NCBI GenBank assembly: GCA_020633205.1
Contig: JACKEB010000020.1
Span: forward strand, 248,001-312,000
From: Polyangiaceae bacterium
GTDB taxonomy: Bacteria; Myxococcota_A; Polyangia; Polyangiales; Polyangiaceae
Reading direction: 5' to 3'
DNA length: 64,000 bases
The notes beneath the pieces are model-generated. The model was not told the DNA's origin. It saw only the letters and a program-made list of their open reading frames with translations, and did no database searches. Below, one piece after another: positions 34,981 through 44,021 of the stretch. Position 1 is the first letter of the stretch. Every line of letters begins with the position of its first letter. The translations under genes were made by a program, and so were the position numbers.

Positions 34981-35607
34981 TCATAGCTCGAAGACGAGCT
35001 TTTGTTGTTCATCGTCAGCCTTGAAGCGGATCCGCGTGGCAAAGGTCTTCGGGCCAACCCGAGCGCCCAGCGTGACCTCCAAGGGCGGCTGAGAGGTGCC
35101 GAGCTTCTCGACGCGGATCACGACCGAGTACTCACCGCGCGCGGGCTCGCCCTGATCGAGGAAGACGTTCTCGATGTTCTGACCGAGGCACTCGTTGCGC
35201 GAACCTGGGCAGTCGCGCTCCTTGACCAGGCCGTCTTCGCTCACGCGGCCGACCTCCACTAGCTCACCGCTAGGATCCGTCACCTCGAGATCGACGTCCG
35301 CGTCCGCTTCGCTCCACGCGATGGTGAACTGCACGAGCCCGGTGTGGAGGCCACAACCTTCATCGAGCACGCCGTTGCAGTTGTCGTCGATGGCGTTGAA
35401 GCACAGCTCCGGACCGCTCGGCACACACACCCGCTCCAGCACCACACCGGGAGGAAGCGACACGTTGGCGAGCTCTGGGGTCGCCTTGGACTTCGTGCTC
35501 GCCGCCGGGCGCGCGGGGCTACACGCTTCTGCCAGGACAAAAAGCGCCAAGGCGCCAAGTAGGAACTTTGGCGCCTTGGTGATGTGGGCTTTCGCTGCAG
35601 GGCTCAC
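34981..35607 (-). CDS. Lipoprotein with MopE-type metal-binding motif
   Basis: 208 residues from GTG. Lipoprotein signal FLLGALALFVLAEAC with Cys at about position 29. Residues 60-85 contain CFNAIDDNCNGVLDEGC, the acidic motif seen repeatedly in MopE-related and myxobacterial surface proteins, where it binds Ca or Cu. A beta-sandwich-like domain follows (TIAWSEADADVDLEVTDPSGE), resembling domains that begin with a DVDLxVxDP signature. Surface or outer-membrane location is likely. The 5' coding part contains an unusual 12-bp inverted repeat, listed separately. Confidence 0.85.
   Translation of the reverse strand: MSPAAKAHITKAPKFLLGALALFVLAEACSPARPAASTKSKATPELANVSLPPGVVLERVCVPSGPELCFNAIDDNCNGVLDEGCGLHTGLVQFTIAWSEADADVDLEVTDPSGELVEVGRVSEDGLVKERDCPGSRNECLGQNIENVFLDQGEPARGEYSVVIRVEKLGTSQPPLEVTLGARVGPKTFATRIRFKADDEQQKLVFEL
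35540..35579 (-). promoter_or_regulatory. Terminator-like hairpin inside a lipoprotein 5' coding region
   Basis: CCAAGGCGCCAA at 35547-35558 and TTGGCGCCTTGG at 35568-35579 are perfect 12-base reverse complements around a nine-base loop. On the coding (minus) strand the hairpin is followed by CGCTTTTTG, giving the shape of an intrinsic terminator about 28 bases after the start codon. It lies in the signal-peptide region and may allow attenuation. Confidence 0.55.
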
Positions 35608-35661
35608 GGAGCGCTGACTCTAGCACCGCTCCGGGCAGCGAAAACCCGCAACGGTGAGCGA

Positions 35662-35679
35662 GCGCCTTTCCCGAGGCGC
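35662..35679 (-). terminator. Hairpin downstream of HEAT-repeat gene
   Basis: GCGCCT and AGGCGC form a perfect six-base stem with a six-base loop 20 bases after the stop of the leftward HEAT-repeat gene. No T run follows, so it may only stabilise the message end. Confidence 0.3.
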
Positions 35680-35698
35680 CCACCCTGGACGAAGCCGC

Positions 35699-38377
35699 TC
35701 AGTCGTCCTTCTTCGCGTCCTCGGGCATCGCCACGCCAGTGACGATCTTCGGGTTCATGAGGTCGTGGTAGGCCGCCTTGGCGAGCTCGCCGGTCGGGCC
35801 CTTTTCGTCGCGCAGCGAGAGCAGCACGCCTTGCTCACCCATGAACTTGAGCGCGCGGATCGCGCCTGCGCGCTTCGCCTCGTCGCTGCCCTTCGCCATT
35901 TGCATCAGCTTCATGCGCATCACCACGCGCGTGAAGGAGTGCGGCCCGTTGTCGATGGACAGGTTGTTCATCTGCTTCTCGAGCATCACCCGCGCCCACT
36001 CTTGAGGCGTCTGCTTGATCGGCACCTCGCTGATGGCCTGGGCGTTATCGATCCAGCGGAAGATACGCCCTTGCTCGAGGTCCTCGGTGCTCCAGTAGCC
36101 GAAGGTGTTGTACCAAAGCTGCTGCAACGCCTCGACCTCGGTCTTGTCCTTGTCAGCGAACAAGGCCATGGCGCGCTTGGCCGTGGACTCGGTGCCGCCG
36201 AGCATCAACGCCAACGCGGCATCGACGCGCAGCGCATCGCTCTCCATCAGCTTGAAGAGCTTGTCTTCCACCGCCTGATCGAAGCCTGCCATACCCACCG
36301 CGCGCGCTGCCTGGTTACGCGCCTTGAGCGAAGCCTCGGGGGTGATCAGCTCGACGAGCGCCGCCGAGGTGCCCTTGGTGGGACGCTGGATCAACGTCTC
36401 GAGCAAGCATTCCCTGCGGAACTGGTCGTCCTTGTCAGGCTTGTTGTACTCGCCGATCTTCTTGGCGACTTCGATCATGTCCTCGTCTTTGGCGACCCAA
36501 GCGAGGGCCGCGCAGGCGCGCATGCGGCTCTGCTCGTTCTCCTTCGGACGCTCGATGTACTCGAGCATGGGCTTGAAGGCCTTGTTGTCGCCGAACTCGC
36601 TGAGGCCGTCCGCAGCGCCGTAGCCCACCGCGCGCAGCGCCATGCCGAGCATCGCGATGCCGCCGCCCATCAAGCCGTCCATGGTCACCGTGATGTCCGG
36701 CGGCTTGCGGTCGAACTGCTTCACCAGGTTCGGGAAGTCCTGGTTGTCCTTGTAGGTGCCGATGTAGCGCAACGCGCTCTGGGAGATTTCCCAGGCCTTC
36801 GGGAGCGGCGGCTGCTGCCCTTCCAGTGGCAGCGCCTCCGGCGGGAACGCCCAGTCACGCAGCTGCTTGATGTCCTTCTCGCTCTTCATGTTGGAGAGCG
36901 CGCGCAATCCGTTGGCGTGGGGCGTCGGCAGGTCGTGGATCCAGAAGATGATCGCGTCCTCGGTCTGAACGCGCAGCTGCTCCGCCTTGTCAGGATGTAG
37001 CGTCCCCAGGTCGGCGAGCATGCGTGAGGCCACGACGCGCTCCTTGTCGTCGCGCTTCAGCATCATCTCGTAGTCGTTCTTGTCCGAGTAGATCTTCAGC
37101 GGATCCATGCGCAGGCGCTTGGCCAGCGTCGGCGCGGCGCGCACATCGCCAATCTCTGCGAGCGCGAAGGCGGCCTCGGTCTGCCAGTGGATGTGCGGCT
37201 TGGTGGCGATGTACGTGAACAGCGCGTCGCCTCCCCGCGGATCCGCCAGTTCGCGGATCATGTCCATGATGACCTTGGTCTGGTGCCAGCTCTGCTCCGG
37301 GGTGTCGCCCTCTTCGATGGTATCGAAGGCGAGCACCAGGCCGGCGGTGCCGATGCCGTCGCGCAGCGCCTTCAGGTACTCCTTGCGGCTGTCCTTGTCG
37401 GCACCGCGAATCGCGCGCACCAGCGGCTGACGGGCGCGATCGTCGCCGATCTTGCCGAGGCCAGGCGCCGCCTGACGGCTGATTTCCTTGTCCTTGTCGT
37501 TCAACAGCTCGATCAGCTGATCGGTGTACTTGGGATCCGCGTGCCGGCTGAGCACCGTGGCAACGAGTTGCCGCACGGCACCGCTCTCATCCTTGTAGAG
37601 CTTGGCCAGATCGTCCAGGCTCACCAGCGCGACGATCTTTTCGGTGTCGAACGCGACGCCACCGTCGAGTCGCTGGACCTTCGAGAGGTGACCCAGGCGA
37701 TAGAGCGTCATGATCTCGTTGAAGGCTGAGCTCTCCCCAAGCTCCACGAGCGCCCAGGCGATTTGCGGCTTCGAGCCTGGGCCTGCTGTCTTCAACGCCT
37801 CGAGCAAGGGCTGCTTGGCCTTCTCCGCGAGCTTGGGTCCGTACCAGGCCAGGGCCACGGCTGCCTGCGCTTGCAGGGGCTCCGATGGCTCCTTCAGGGC
37901 GGCGATCGCCAGATCGACGCCATCGGGATCTTTCATGTAGGCGAGCTGCTTGATCGCCTCCTGCTTGAGGTAGTCGCTGCGATCCCCAGTGGCCCACTGG
38001 CGCCACTTCGGGATCTGCTCCGATTCCGGGAGGATAAAGATGGCCTTCTTTTGCTCTTCGGCCTGCTCGACGGTGAGCTTCTCCGCGTCTTGCTTGCCAC
38101 CGAGCGCCAGGGCAGCCGCCAGGCCGCCCACGGCGAGCAAGCCGACGAGCACCGCGACGGGCTTGAAGCGACCCTTCTTGAAGTTGCCGTCGCCGCCGTC
38201 GAAGCCGCCGCCGGCCGGAACGCCGCCTCCGCCACCACCGGCGGGTAGACCGCCACCACCGCCAACATCGTCGTCATCGGGTGGCCACTTCGCCGCGTGG
38301 ACGCGATCGGAAGGTGCCTTGGCGGGCGGGAAGACGGCGGGCTGCTGAACGGGTTCGGGTTGGCTGGAATCGAGCAT
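35699..38377 (-). CDS. Large HEAT-repeat protein with one membrane anchor
   Basis: 892 residues. The start is supported by GGAGGA seven bases upstream. The N-terminus is Pro-rich, then strongly Gly-rich (about 38-64), then a basic flank and one membrane helix (about 70-92). The rest is a long alpha-solenoid of HEAT-like units, for example QEAIKQLAYMKDPDGVDLAI and VRQLVATVLSRHADPKYTDQL. The orientation suggests a cytoplasmic Pro/Gly tail and a periplasmic solenoid, or the reverse. HEAT solenoids are scaffolds; no partner can be named from the sequence. Confidence 0.87.
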   Translation of the reverse strand: MLDSSQPEPVQQPAVFPPAKAPSDRVHAAKWPPDDDDVGGGGGLPAGGGGGGVPAGGGFDGGDGNFKKGRFKPVAVLVGLLAVGGLAAALALGGKQDAEKLTVEQAEEQKKAIFILPESEQIPKWRQWATGDRSDYLKQEAIKQLAYMKDPDGVDLAIAALKEPSEPLQAQAAVALAWYGPKLAEKAKQPLLEALKTAGPGSKPQIAWALVELGESSAFNEIMTLYRLGHLSKVQRLDGGVAFDTEKIVALVSLDDLAKLYKDESGAVRQLVATVLSRHADPKYTDQLIELLNDKDKEISRQAAPGLGKIGDDRARQPLVRAIRGADKDSRKEYLKALRDGIGTAGLVLAFDTIEEGDTPEQSWHQTKVIMDMIRELADPRGGDALFTYIATKPHIHWQTEAAFALAEIGDVRAAPTLAKRLRMDPLKIYSDKNDYEMMLKRDDKERVVASRMLADLGTLHPDKAEQLRVQTEDAIIFWIHDLPTPHANGLRALSNMKSEKDIKQLRDWAFPPEALPLEGQQPPLPKAWEISQSALRYIGTYKDNQDFPNLVKQFDRKPPDITVTMDGLMGGGIAMLGMALRAVGYGAADGLSEFGDNKAFKPMLEYIERPKENEQSRMRACAALAWVAKDEDMIEVAKKIGEYNKPDKDDQFRRECLLETLIQRPTKGTSAALVELITPEASLKARNQAARAVGMAGFDQAVEDKLFKLMESDALRVDAALALMLGGTESTAKRAMALFADKDKTEVEALQQLWYNTFGYWSTEDLEQGRIFRWIDNAQAISEVPIKQTPQEWARVMLEKQMNNLSIDNGPHSFTRVVMRMKLMQMAKGSDEAKRAGAIRALKFMGEQGVLLSLRDEKGPTGELAKAAYHDLMNPKIVTGVAMPEDAKKDD

Positions 38378-38686
38378 CGGTGTCCTCCGTCATGCCGGGC
38401 CCGAGGGCGGGTCTCCGACGATGGCGTGCCGCTCCTGGGTCGGCGCAGGGATCCAACTCGCGCGAAAAAGCAGCTGCGCGAGCCACTCCGCGACTGCCAT
38501 GAAGCCGACGGTCACAGAGCCGCGCGACCTTATCTCAAGCGCGGGTGCAGGTGGAGATGATGAACGGCAACGCCTTCCGGCGAATCGTTGGCGACGGAAA
38601 TCTACCGCGGAGCTGTCGGAACCGAGGACCGCTCCAGCGCATAGAAACGCCAGCGAACCTGCTCGGGATGGCGTAGAACGCGCCCA
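38378..38686. other. Divergent intergenic region, HEAT gene and CPBP protease
   Basis: A 309-base region with the ribosome site of the HEAT gene at its left end and the start of the protease gene at its right end. Promoters for both are expected. I see no gene and no strong inverted repeat in it. Confidence 0.5.
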
Positions 38687-39406
38687 GTGACCGCCGCGGT
38701 ACCCAAGAGCCCGTCGATCGCGCTGCGCGCCATCGGCCTGACCTTGCTGGTGAGCACCGTCGTCACGGCGCTGTCGTATGGCCTGCCCAGGGACTACGCC
38801 GCCACTGGGGTCGGCCTGACGTTCATGCTCGCCACCTACTGGTTCGCGCTCTCGAAGAAGGGCGACGCAGAGGTGCGGGCGAGCGGGCTCTCCTTGGGAG
38901 GGGTGCTGGAGACCACGCCCATCGAACCGCGACGCTTGGCCAGCTCCACCCTACGCGCGCTGCTGTGGGCGCTCGGCGCTGCGCTGATCTTCTTTCCGCC
39001 GTTCGTCGTGGGTTGGCTCTGGTGGTGGAAACCAAGCCACGCCTGGAACGCGGCTGCACTGCCGAGCCTGGGCCAGGACGTGCTCGGGGAAATTGCGGTG
39101 ATCGCCCTGCCAGAGGAGGCGTTCTTTCGCGGTTTTCTCCAGAGCGAGCTCGATCGCGCCTGGGCGCCGCGCTGGAAGCTCCTGGGAGCATACGTCGGGC
39201 CCGGGCTGATCGTTTCGAGTGCCTTGTTCGCGGTGGGCCATGTTGCCACCGAGCTGCGCCCGGATCGCCTCGCGGTGTTCTTTCCCTCGCTGCTGTTTGG
39301 CTGGATGCGAGCGCGCACGGGCGGCATCGGCTCCGGCGTACTATTCCATGCCATGTGCAACCTGTTTGCGGCCTACATTGCCCACAGCTTCGGCTTTGGT
39401 CGATAG
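38687..39406 (+). CDS. CPBP intramembrane protease, myxosortase-like
   Basis: 239 residues from GTG. A polytopic membrane protein of the CPBP (CAAX protease and bacteriocin-processing) family with the motif PEEAFFRGFLQSELDRAW near 142-158 and two later His-containing helices (FAVGHVATEL and HAMCNLF), the expected glutamic-type active-site set. In myxobacteria, a CPBP enzyme of this kind (myxosortase) processes MYXO-CTERM surface proteins; the FFRGFLQSEL sequence resembles it. A candidate C-terminal sorting signal lies in the lipoprotein gene 1 kb downstream. nadC starts 32 bases after its end. Confidence 0.82.
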   Translation: MTAAVPKSPSIALRAIGLTLLVSTVVTALSYGLPRDYAATGVGLTFMLATYWFALSKKGDAEVRASGLSLGGVLETTPIEPRRLASSTLRALLWALGAALIFFPPFVVGWLWWWKPSHAWNAAALPSLGQDVLGEIAVIALPEEAFFRGFLQSELDRAWAPRWKLLGAYVGPGLIVSSALFAVGHVATELRPDRLAVFFPSLLFGWMRARTGGIGSGVLFHAMCNLFAAYIAHSFGFGR

Positions 39407-39438
39407 CGCGGCTCTATTTTTCCTCACGGATTTAAGAC

Positions 39439-40287
39439 ATGCTAACCAAATTCATCATCGACGAAATCGTGGACCGCGCCCTTGCGGAGGATCTCTCGGG
39501 GGAAGACCTGACCACCATGGCGACGGTGAGCGCCGAGACCCGCGCTCGCGCTACTGCCAAGGCGAAGAGCGAGCTCGTGGTGTGCGGCGGTGACGTGTTC
39601 AAGCGCGTGTTCAAGCGCCTGGCCAACGACCTCTCCTTCGAGGTGTGTGAGCCCGATGGAAAGCTGGTGCAGCCCGGCTCTCCGATTTGGCGGGTGGAAG
39701 GCGCAGCCAGGCCCATTCTCATGGCGGAGCGCACGGCGCTGAACCTCGTGCAACGCATGAGCGGTACGGCGACCATGGCGCACACGTACACCGCAGCCGT
39801 GCCCAAAGGAGCGAAGACGCGCGTCGTCGACACCCGCAAGACGACGCCGGGCTTGCGGGCGCTGGAGCGCTACGCCGTGCGCTGCGGCGGCGCCCACAAT
39901 CACCGCGACACGCTGGGCTCAGCGGTGCTGATCAAGGACAACCACATCGAGGCCGCGGGCTCGATCAGCGAAGCCGTGCGCCGCGCGAAGGACTACGCGC
40001 CTCACACCACGAAGATTGAGATCGAAGTAGAGAGCCTCGATGGGCTAGACGAGGCCCTGAACGCCGGCGCCGACATCGTGATGCTCGATAACTTTGCGCC
40101 GAGCGAGATCGCCACGGCCGTGGCACGAGCGGCCGGTCGCGCATTGATTGAAGTTTCCGGGGGGATCACCTTGCCGCGCATCGCTGAGCTCGCGAGCCAG
40201 GGCGTAGACATCATCAGCGTGGGCGCACTCACCCACTCCGCGCCAGCAGCTGACATCTCCCTCGACATTCAGCGCATCGATAGCTGA
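39439..40287 (+). CDS. nadC: Nicotinate-nucleotide pyrophosphorylase (quinolinate phosphoribosyltransferase)
   Basis: 282 residues. Converts quinolinate and PRPP to nicotinate mononucleotide in de novo NAD synthesis. Family motifs are in place: ALAEDLSGEDLTT at the start, LNLVQRMSGTAT, VVDTRKTTPGLRALERYAVRCGGAHNHR, LIKDNHI, EIEVES and the C-terminal EVSGGI and DIISVGALTHSAPAADISLDI. No nadA or nadB is seen in the window. Probably cotranscribed with the protease gene upstream; an unusual T9-G8 tract follows. Confidence 0.97.
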   Translation: MLTKFIIDEIVDRALAEDLSGEDLTTMATVSAETRARATAKAKSELVVCGGDVFKRVFKRLANDLSFEVCEPDGKLVQPGSPIWRVEGAARPILMAERTALNLVQRMSGTATMAHTYTAAVPKGAKTRVVDTRKTTPGLRALERYAVRCGGAHNHRDTLGSAVLIKDNHIEAAGSISEAVRRAKDYAPHTTKIEIEVESLDGLDEALNAGADIVMLDNFAPSEIATAVARAAGRALIEVSGGITLPRIAELASQGVDIISVGALTHSAPAADISLDIQRIDS

Positions 40288-40294
40288 GGGCCGG

Positions 40295-40311
40295 TTTTTT
40301 TTTGGGGGGGG
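40295..40311 (+). repeat. T9-G8 homopolymer tract downstream of nadC
   Basis: Nine T then eight G bases in a row, the longest homopolymers I noticed in this GC-rich window. They lie 8 bases after nadC and 165 bases before the lipoprotein start. The T run could help end the nadC transcript, but no stem precedes it. The G run is long enough to slip. Confidence 0.8.
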
Positions 40312-40475
40312 AGCGGCACCGCTCCGCATGCTGCGTGGGTGTTCACGAGTCGAACTCGAGGACCCGTCGATTCGAGACAGCGAAGACGGCAACAAACAAC
40401 CACTTGGCGCCGTCGACACAGTTCAACGCGGCCGGCATCTCGACACCTTCCAAGGACCCCGCGATACTGAACGCC

Positions 40476-42272
40476 GTGAGAACTTCAGCTTGGTTGGGCG
40501 CGTTAGGGTTGCTTGCTCTCGCTTGTACGGCGAAGGATCGGGCGGAAAACATCGACGGGGACGGTGGCAGTGCCGGCTCGGCTACCGCCGGGAGCGCCGG
40601 GACCGCCGGAGACGGCGGGAGCGCAGGTTCTGCTGGCTCGAGCGGCGGCGTTGGAGCCACTGGCGGTGCCAGCGGAGAAACCGGGGGTAGCGCTGGTGGG
40701 GGCGCTGGAGGGACCGGCGGTGCGGTGCTGCAGGACCCGACGATCGACGTGCAGAGCACACCCGATTTGGTTGGCTTCACGACCACGCTGGACGCCACGG
40801 GGAGCACGGATCCCGAAGGTCAGAATCTCAGTTTCAGCTGGGTAATCCGCTCCGCCCCGCCAAACAGTCAGGTTAGCGACTCAAGCCTGGACGTCAGCAA
40901 TCCGGGCGAAGTTAGTTTCCTTGGGGATAAGGGCGGGAGCTACACCTTCAACGTCACCGCGACCACGACGGACAACCGCTCGGTGAACCAGGACGTGACC
41001 GTCGTCGTTCCAGCGCTACCCGTCCCCTTCGTCGAGGGACGTGGTGGAACCCAGGGCTACGACTACTTCATTCGAGTCGTAGATTCCGACGCGGAGCACG
41101 CCCGAGATGTCTCGTGCAAGCTGAGCCTCGGGAGTAACGACCCGAAGAACGACACGGAGTTCCTAGGTGGTTTGATGGCGCTTCCGGGCTGGAACATGCC
41201 GATGGGCGACGGCGTGTTCTATCCGGAGGTCAACATCGACGCGAACACTGGGGAGGGCACGTCCTCACTGCGCGTCTCTCCCGTGGTCAACAAGTGCGGC
41301 GATGCTCAGCAGCGCACGCTGGTAGACGGCTCCACCGAGGGTCGCATCCAGGGTCTGTTCGCGCTGAACCCGGGAGGTACACGCTTGGCGTACCTCGATA
41401 CGTCGATGGCAAACGGCGGCGTGCGTCTGGCTACGATCGGCGTAAACGGTACGGACCGGCGCATCCTGTACGGCAACGATGTCTTGAGCGGTGTCGTGCC
41501 CGTCTGGGTGGATGACACGCACCTGGCGTGGCTCGAGCACAACTCGGGTGACTTCATCTACTCGTCGGTCGACGTCGTCGGTGGCGGCCAACCGGGCAAT
41601 CCGGACAAGCAACAGCGATTGGCCTGCACGGTGCAGCAAGTGGACAAGCTCGCGCAGTTCGCGTTCACGCCCTTCGGCATCTTGATTCGCTCCCTCGGCG
41701 GCTCACTGGGCGTTGGCATTCATTTGGTGACCGGCACCGACTGCGGCGCGGCGAAGACGCTAATCGGCACCGAATACGCTGACCTGAGCTCCTTCTCGGT
41801 GGCGCCTGACGGTCAGTCGATCGTGTTCTCCGCCAAGGGTCCGAACGACGTAGACTCGAACATCTACGAGCTGGTGGTCGACGGTTTCAGCACACCGACC
41901 CGGCGCTTTGGCGACGACAACGGCAACGACATCGATCCGCGCTACAGCCCTGACGGCCGTCAGGTGATCTGGACCCAACTGAGCTTCGACTCGCAGGGAT
42001 TTCCGAGCGGCAACGGCATGCATATCGCGAACCTCGACGGGAAGTACTCCGCCGTGCTCGCGACTCAAGACGCCACCAACCCACAGATGGTCACGGTGGT
42101 TCACGCACTTCACCCTCGCGACATCGTGATCAACTGCAACTTCTCGATCTCGGGGCAACCGGCGGGCAAGGGTTGGTCGCTGGGCCTCGGACTGTTTGGT
42201 CTGGTTTTGCTCTCGCGCCGCAGCTGGCGGCGCAAGTGGGCCCGATCCCGCACCTACTCGGACGAACAGTAG
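40476..42272 (+). CDS. Surface lipoprotein: Gly/Ser/Ala linker, PKD-like domain, TolB-like propeller
   Basis: 598 residues from GTG at 40476, chosen because it gives a lipoprotein signal (RTSAWLGALGLLALAC, Cys17). A Gly/Ser/Ala linker spans about 25-85. A PKD/Ig-like domain follows (LDATGSTDPEGQNLSFSWVI, GSYTFNVTATTTDN), then a TolB-like beta-propeller (APDGQSIVFSAKG, YSPDGRQVIWTQ). The last 45 residues have Cys554, a hydrophobic helix and an Arg cluster, resembling a MYXO-CTERM sorting tail. A protein with both a lipobox and such a tail is odd. Likely cell-surface; ligand unknown. Confidence 0.8.
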   Translation: MRTSAWLGALGLLALACTAKDRAENIDGDGGSAGSATAGSAGTAGDGGSAGSAGSSGGVGATGGASGETGGSAGGGAGGTGGAVLQDPTIDVQSTPDLVGFTTTLDATGSTDPEGQNLSFSWVIRSAPPNSQVSDSSLDVSNPGEVSFLGDKGGSYTFNVTATTTDNRSVNQDVTVVVPALPVPFVEGRGGTQGYDYFIRVVDSDAEHARDVSCKLSLGSNDPKNDTEFLGGLMALPGWNMPMGDGVFYPEVNIDANTGEGTSSLRVSPVVNKCGDAQQRTLVDGSTEGRIQGLFALNPGGTRLAYLDTSMANGGVRLATIGVNGTDRRILYGNDVLSGVVPVWVDDTHLAWLEHNSGDFIYSSVDVVGGGQPGNPDKQQRLACTVQQVDKLAQFAFTPFGILIRSLGGSLGVGIHLVTGTDCGAAKTLIGTEYADLSSFSVAPDGQSIVFSAKGPNDVDSNIYELVVDGFSTPTRRFGDDNGNDIDPRYSPDGRQVIWTQLSFDSQGFPSGNGMHIANLDGKYSAVLATQDATNPQMVTVVHALHPRDIVINCNFSISGQPAGKGWSLGLGLFGLVLLSRRSWRRKWARSRTYSDEQ

Positions 42273-42375
42273 AGTAGTCGCGGTTCCGCGGCCTTCTCGA
42301 GCCCTGAACCGCACGCGCTCGGCCGCTCGAATCGCGGCGCTTGGCTTCCCGCGATGGGCGGATTAACCCAATGCT

Positions 42376-42894
42376 GTGTTCCCGCTGCACAAGAGGCGCC
42401 TGGAGTCGCTGCGAGACGAGCTTCAGAGACGTGGTGACCGTCCTTCGTTGAACCTGCCTTCCGCCCGCCTCGATCTCGTCGAGGCGCTGAGCGTCGTGGA
42501 AGAGTACGGCCCGCTGTGTGAGGCGATGTACCTGATGATGGCCGCCGATCGGAAGGTGTTGAACGTGGAGCGCATGGTGCTTCGCGGCGCCTTGGATGTG
42601 CTGAGCAACGGAAGGGTCCGCACCGCTCACATGGAGTCGATGATCGACGCCTCTTCAAAGCGAGTCGCGGAGCTCGGCGAAGCGGGTTGCCTCGCGGAAT
42701 GTATCGACGCGCTGAAGCACGATCCCATCCGCGCCGAAATCACCGTGGTGCTCGCCGCCGCGGTGGCCGCTGCAGACAACCACATCTCCGCCGAGGAGCG
42801 CGCCCTCTATCAGAAGCTCATCGAGGGCCTGGGTATTAGCGACGACCGCGCTGATGCGTTGCTGTCCGATCTGCTCAAGCCAGACGCCACCTGA
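42376..42894 (+). CDS. TerB-like domain protein
   Basis: 172 residues from GTG. The pattern CEAMYLMMAADRKVLNVERMVLRGALDVLS, then AAVAAADNHISAEERALYQKLIEGLGIS, matches the TerB fold: two halves, each with an acidic turn (AADRK/AADNH) that may bind metal. The family name comes from tellurite resistance, but most members, including single genes like this one, have unknown roles. No membrane or signal segment. Not linked to other ter genes here. Confidence 0.82.
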   Translation: MFPLHKRRLESLRDELQRRGDRPSLNLPSARLDLVEALSVVEEYGPLCEAMYLMMAADRKVLNVERMVLRGALDVLSNGRVRTAHMESMIDASSKRVAELGEAGCLAECIDALKHDPIRAEITVVLAAAVAAADNHISAEERALYQKLIEGLGISDDRADALLSDLLKPDAT

Positions 42895-42933
42895 ACGCTT
42901 CACCATTCTGGAGGTGGCGCGTAAGCTGCTCCC

Positions 42934-44007
42934 ATGAGTCAGGCCGACAGCGCCCCCGTTGAACTGCGCCCGGTGCGCGAAGCGCATCGCTTCGACGAAG
43001 CGAAGCTTGAGCAGTACCTGAGAAGTGAGTTCGAGCTGCACCCGGGCCCGCTCAGAGTTCAGCAGTTCAAGGGTGGGCAGTCGAACCCGACGTTCCTGCT
43101 GGAGGTCGGAGAGGGGGAGTCGACTGAGCGCTACGTGCTTCGCAAGAAGCCTCCAGGGAAGCTGCTCCCGTCGGCTCACGCGGTGGAACGAGAGTGGCGG
43201 GTGCTCAAGGCACTCCAGGGCTCGGAAGTGGCGGTGCCCAAGGTGCGCGTCGCGTGTGAAGATCCAAGCGTGATCGGTACGCCGTTCTACGTCATGGAAC
43301 ACGTCCGAGGGCGCATCTTCCGCGCTCCGCTGATGCCCGAAGCGAGAGATCGCGAAGAGCGTGCCGCCATCGCCAGCGCCACGATTCAGACTCTGGCCAA
43401 GCTCCATCAAATCGTGCCGAACGAGGTGGGGCTCGGCGACTTCGGTAAGGCGGGCAACTACATGGAGCGCCAGGTCGCACGCTGGGGCAAGCAATACGCC
43501 GCGTCGAAGACCGAAGACCTGGCGGACATGAACTTCTTGATCGACTGGCTGCCGACCCACATCCCTGAGGGAGACGAGACGCGCATCGCCCATGGTGATT
43601 TCCGCCTAGAAAATCTGATAATTCACCCAACGGAGCCAAAAGTCATCGCCGTGCTCGACTGGGAGCTCGCGACACTCGGTCACCCCCTGGCGGATCTGGG
43701 GTACCACTGCATGCTGTATCACCTGCCCGCGGGCGACTTCACTGGCTCAGGTTACGTGGGTGCCGATCTCGAATCCCTGGGGATCCCGAAAAGGGACGCC
43801 TACGTCGAGGAATACGCGCGCATCACCGGCCGCGACGGTGTCCCCGAGCTCGACTACTTCGTGGCGTTCGGCCTGTTCCGCCTCGCGGCGATTTTACAAG
43901 GTGTCTACAAGCGCGGCCTGGATGGCAACGCTTCGAGCGACACGGCGCTGCGCTTTGGGCCCATGGTGCAGGTCCTGGCTGGCATCGCGCGAAGCCTGGT
44001 TGGCTAG
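42934..44007 (+). CDS. APH-family phosphotransferase (ACAD10/11 kinase-like)
   Basis: 357 residues. Brenner-type catalytic motif IAHGDFRLENLI near residue 216 and the metal-binding VLDWELATLGHPLADLGYH near 240 place it among aminoglycoside-phosphotransferase-fold kinases. The N-terminal QFKGGQSNPTFLLEV and YVLRKKPPGKLLPSAHAVEREWRV are typical of members linked to acyl-CoA dehydrogenase ACAD10/11, which act on hydroxyacyl-CoA or 4-hydroxyacid substrates. No acyl-CoA dehydrogenase is nearby, so this is an assignment of family, not of substrate. Confidence 0.9.
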   Translation: MSQADSAPVELRPVREAHRFDEAKLEQYLRSEFELHPGPLRVQQFKGGQSNPTFLLEVGEGESTERYVLRKKPPGKLLPSAHAVEREWRVLKALQGSEVAVPKVRVACEDPSVIGTPFYVMEHVRGRIFRAPLMPEARDREERAAIASATIQTLAKLHQIVPNEVGLGDFGKAGNYMERQVARWGKQYAASKTEDLADMNFLIDWLPTHIPEGDETRIAHGDFRLENLIIHPTEPKVIAVLDWELATLGHPLADLGYHCMLYHLPAGDFTGSGYVGADLESLGIPKRDAYVEEYARITGRDGVPELDYFVAFGLFRLAAILQGVYKRGLDGNASSDTALRFGPMVQVLAGIARSLVG

Positions 44008-44021
44008 TCCGCGTGGAGCAG

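Noticed and set aside
35654..37000. 448-codon plus-strand frame opposite the HEAT-repeat gene
   Set aside because: Long antisense frames are expected in high-GC DNA; composition (His/Arg/Leu-rich) and lack of any motif mark it as a shadow.
42914..42929. TGGCGCGTAAGCTGCT resembling a sigma54 promoter
   Set aside because: It has two mismatches and lies so close to the ATG at 42934 that the transcript would start inside the gene.
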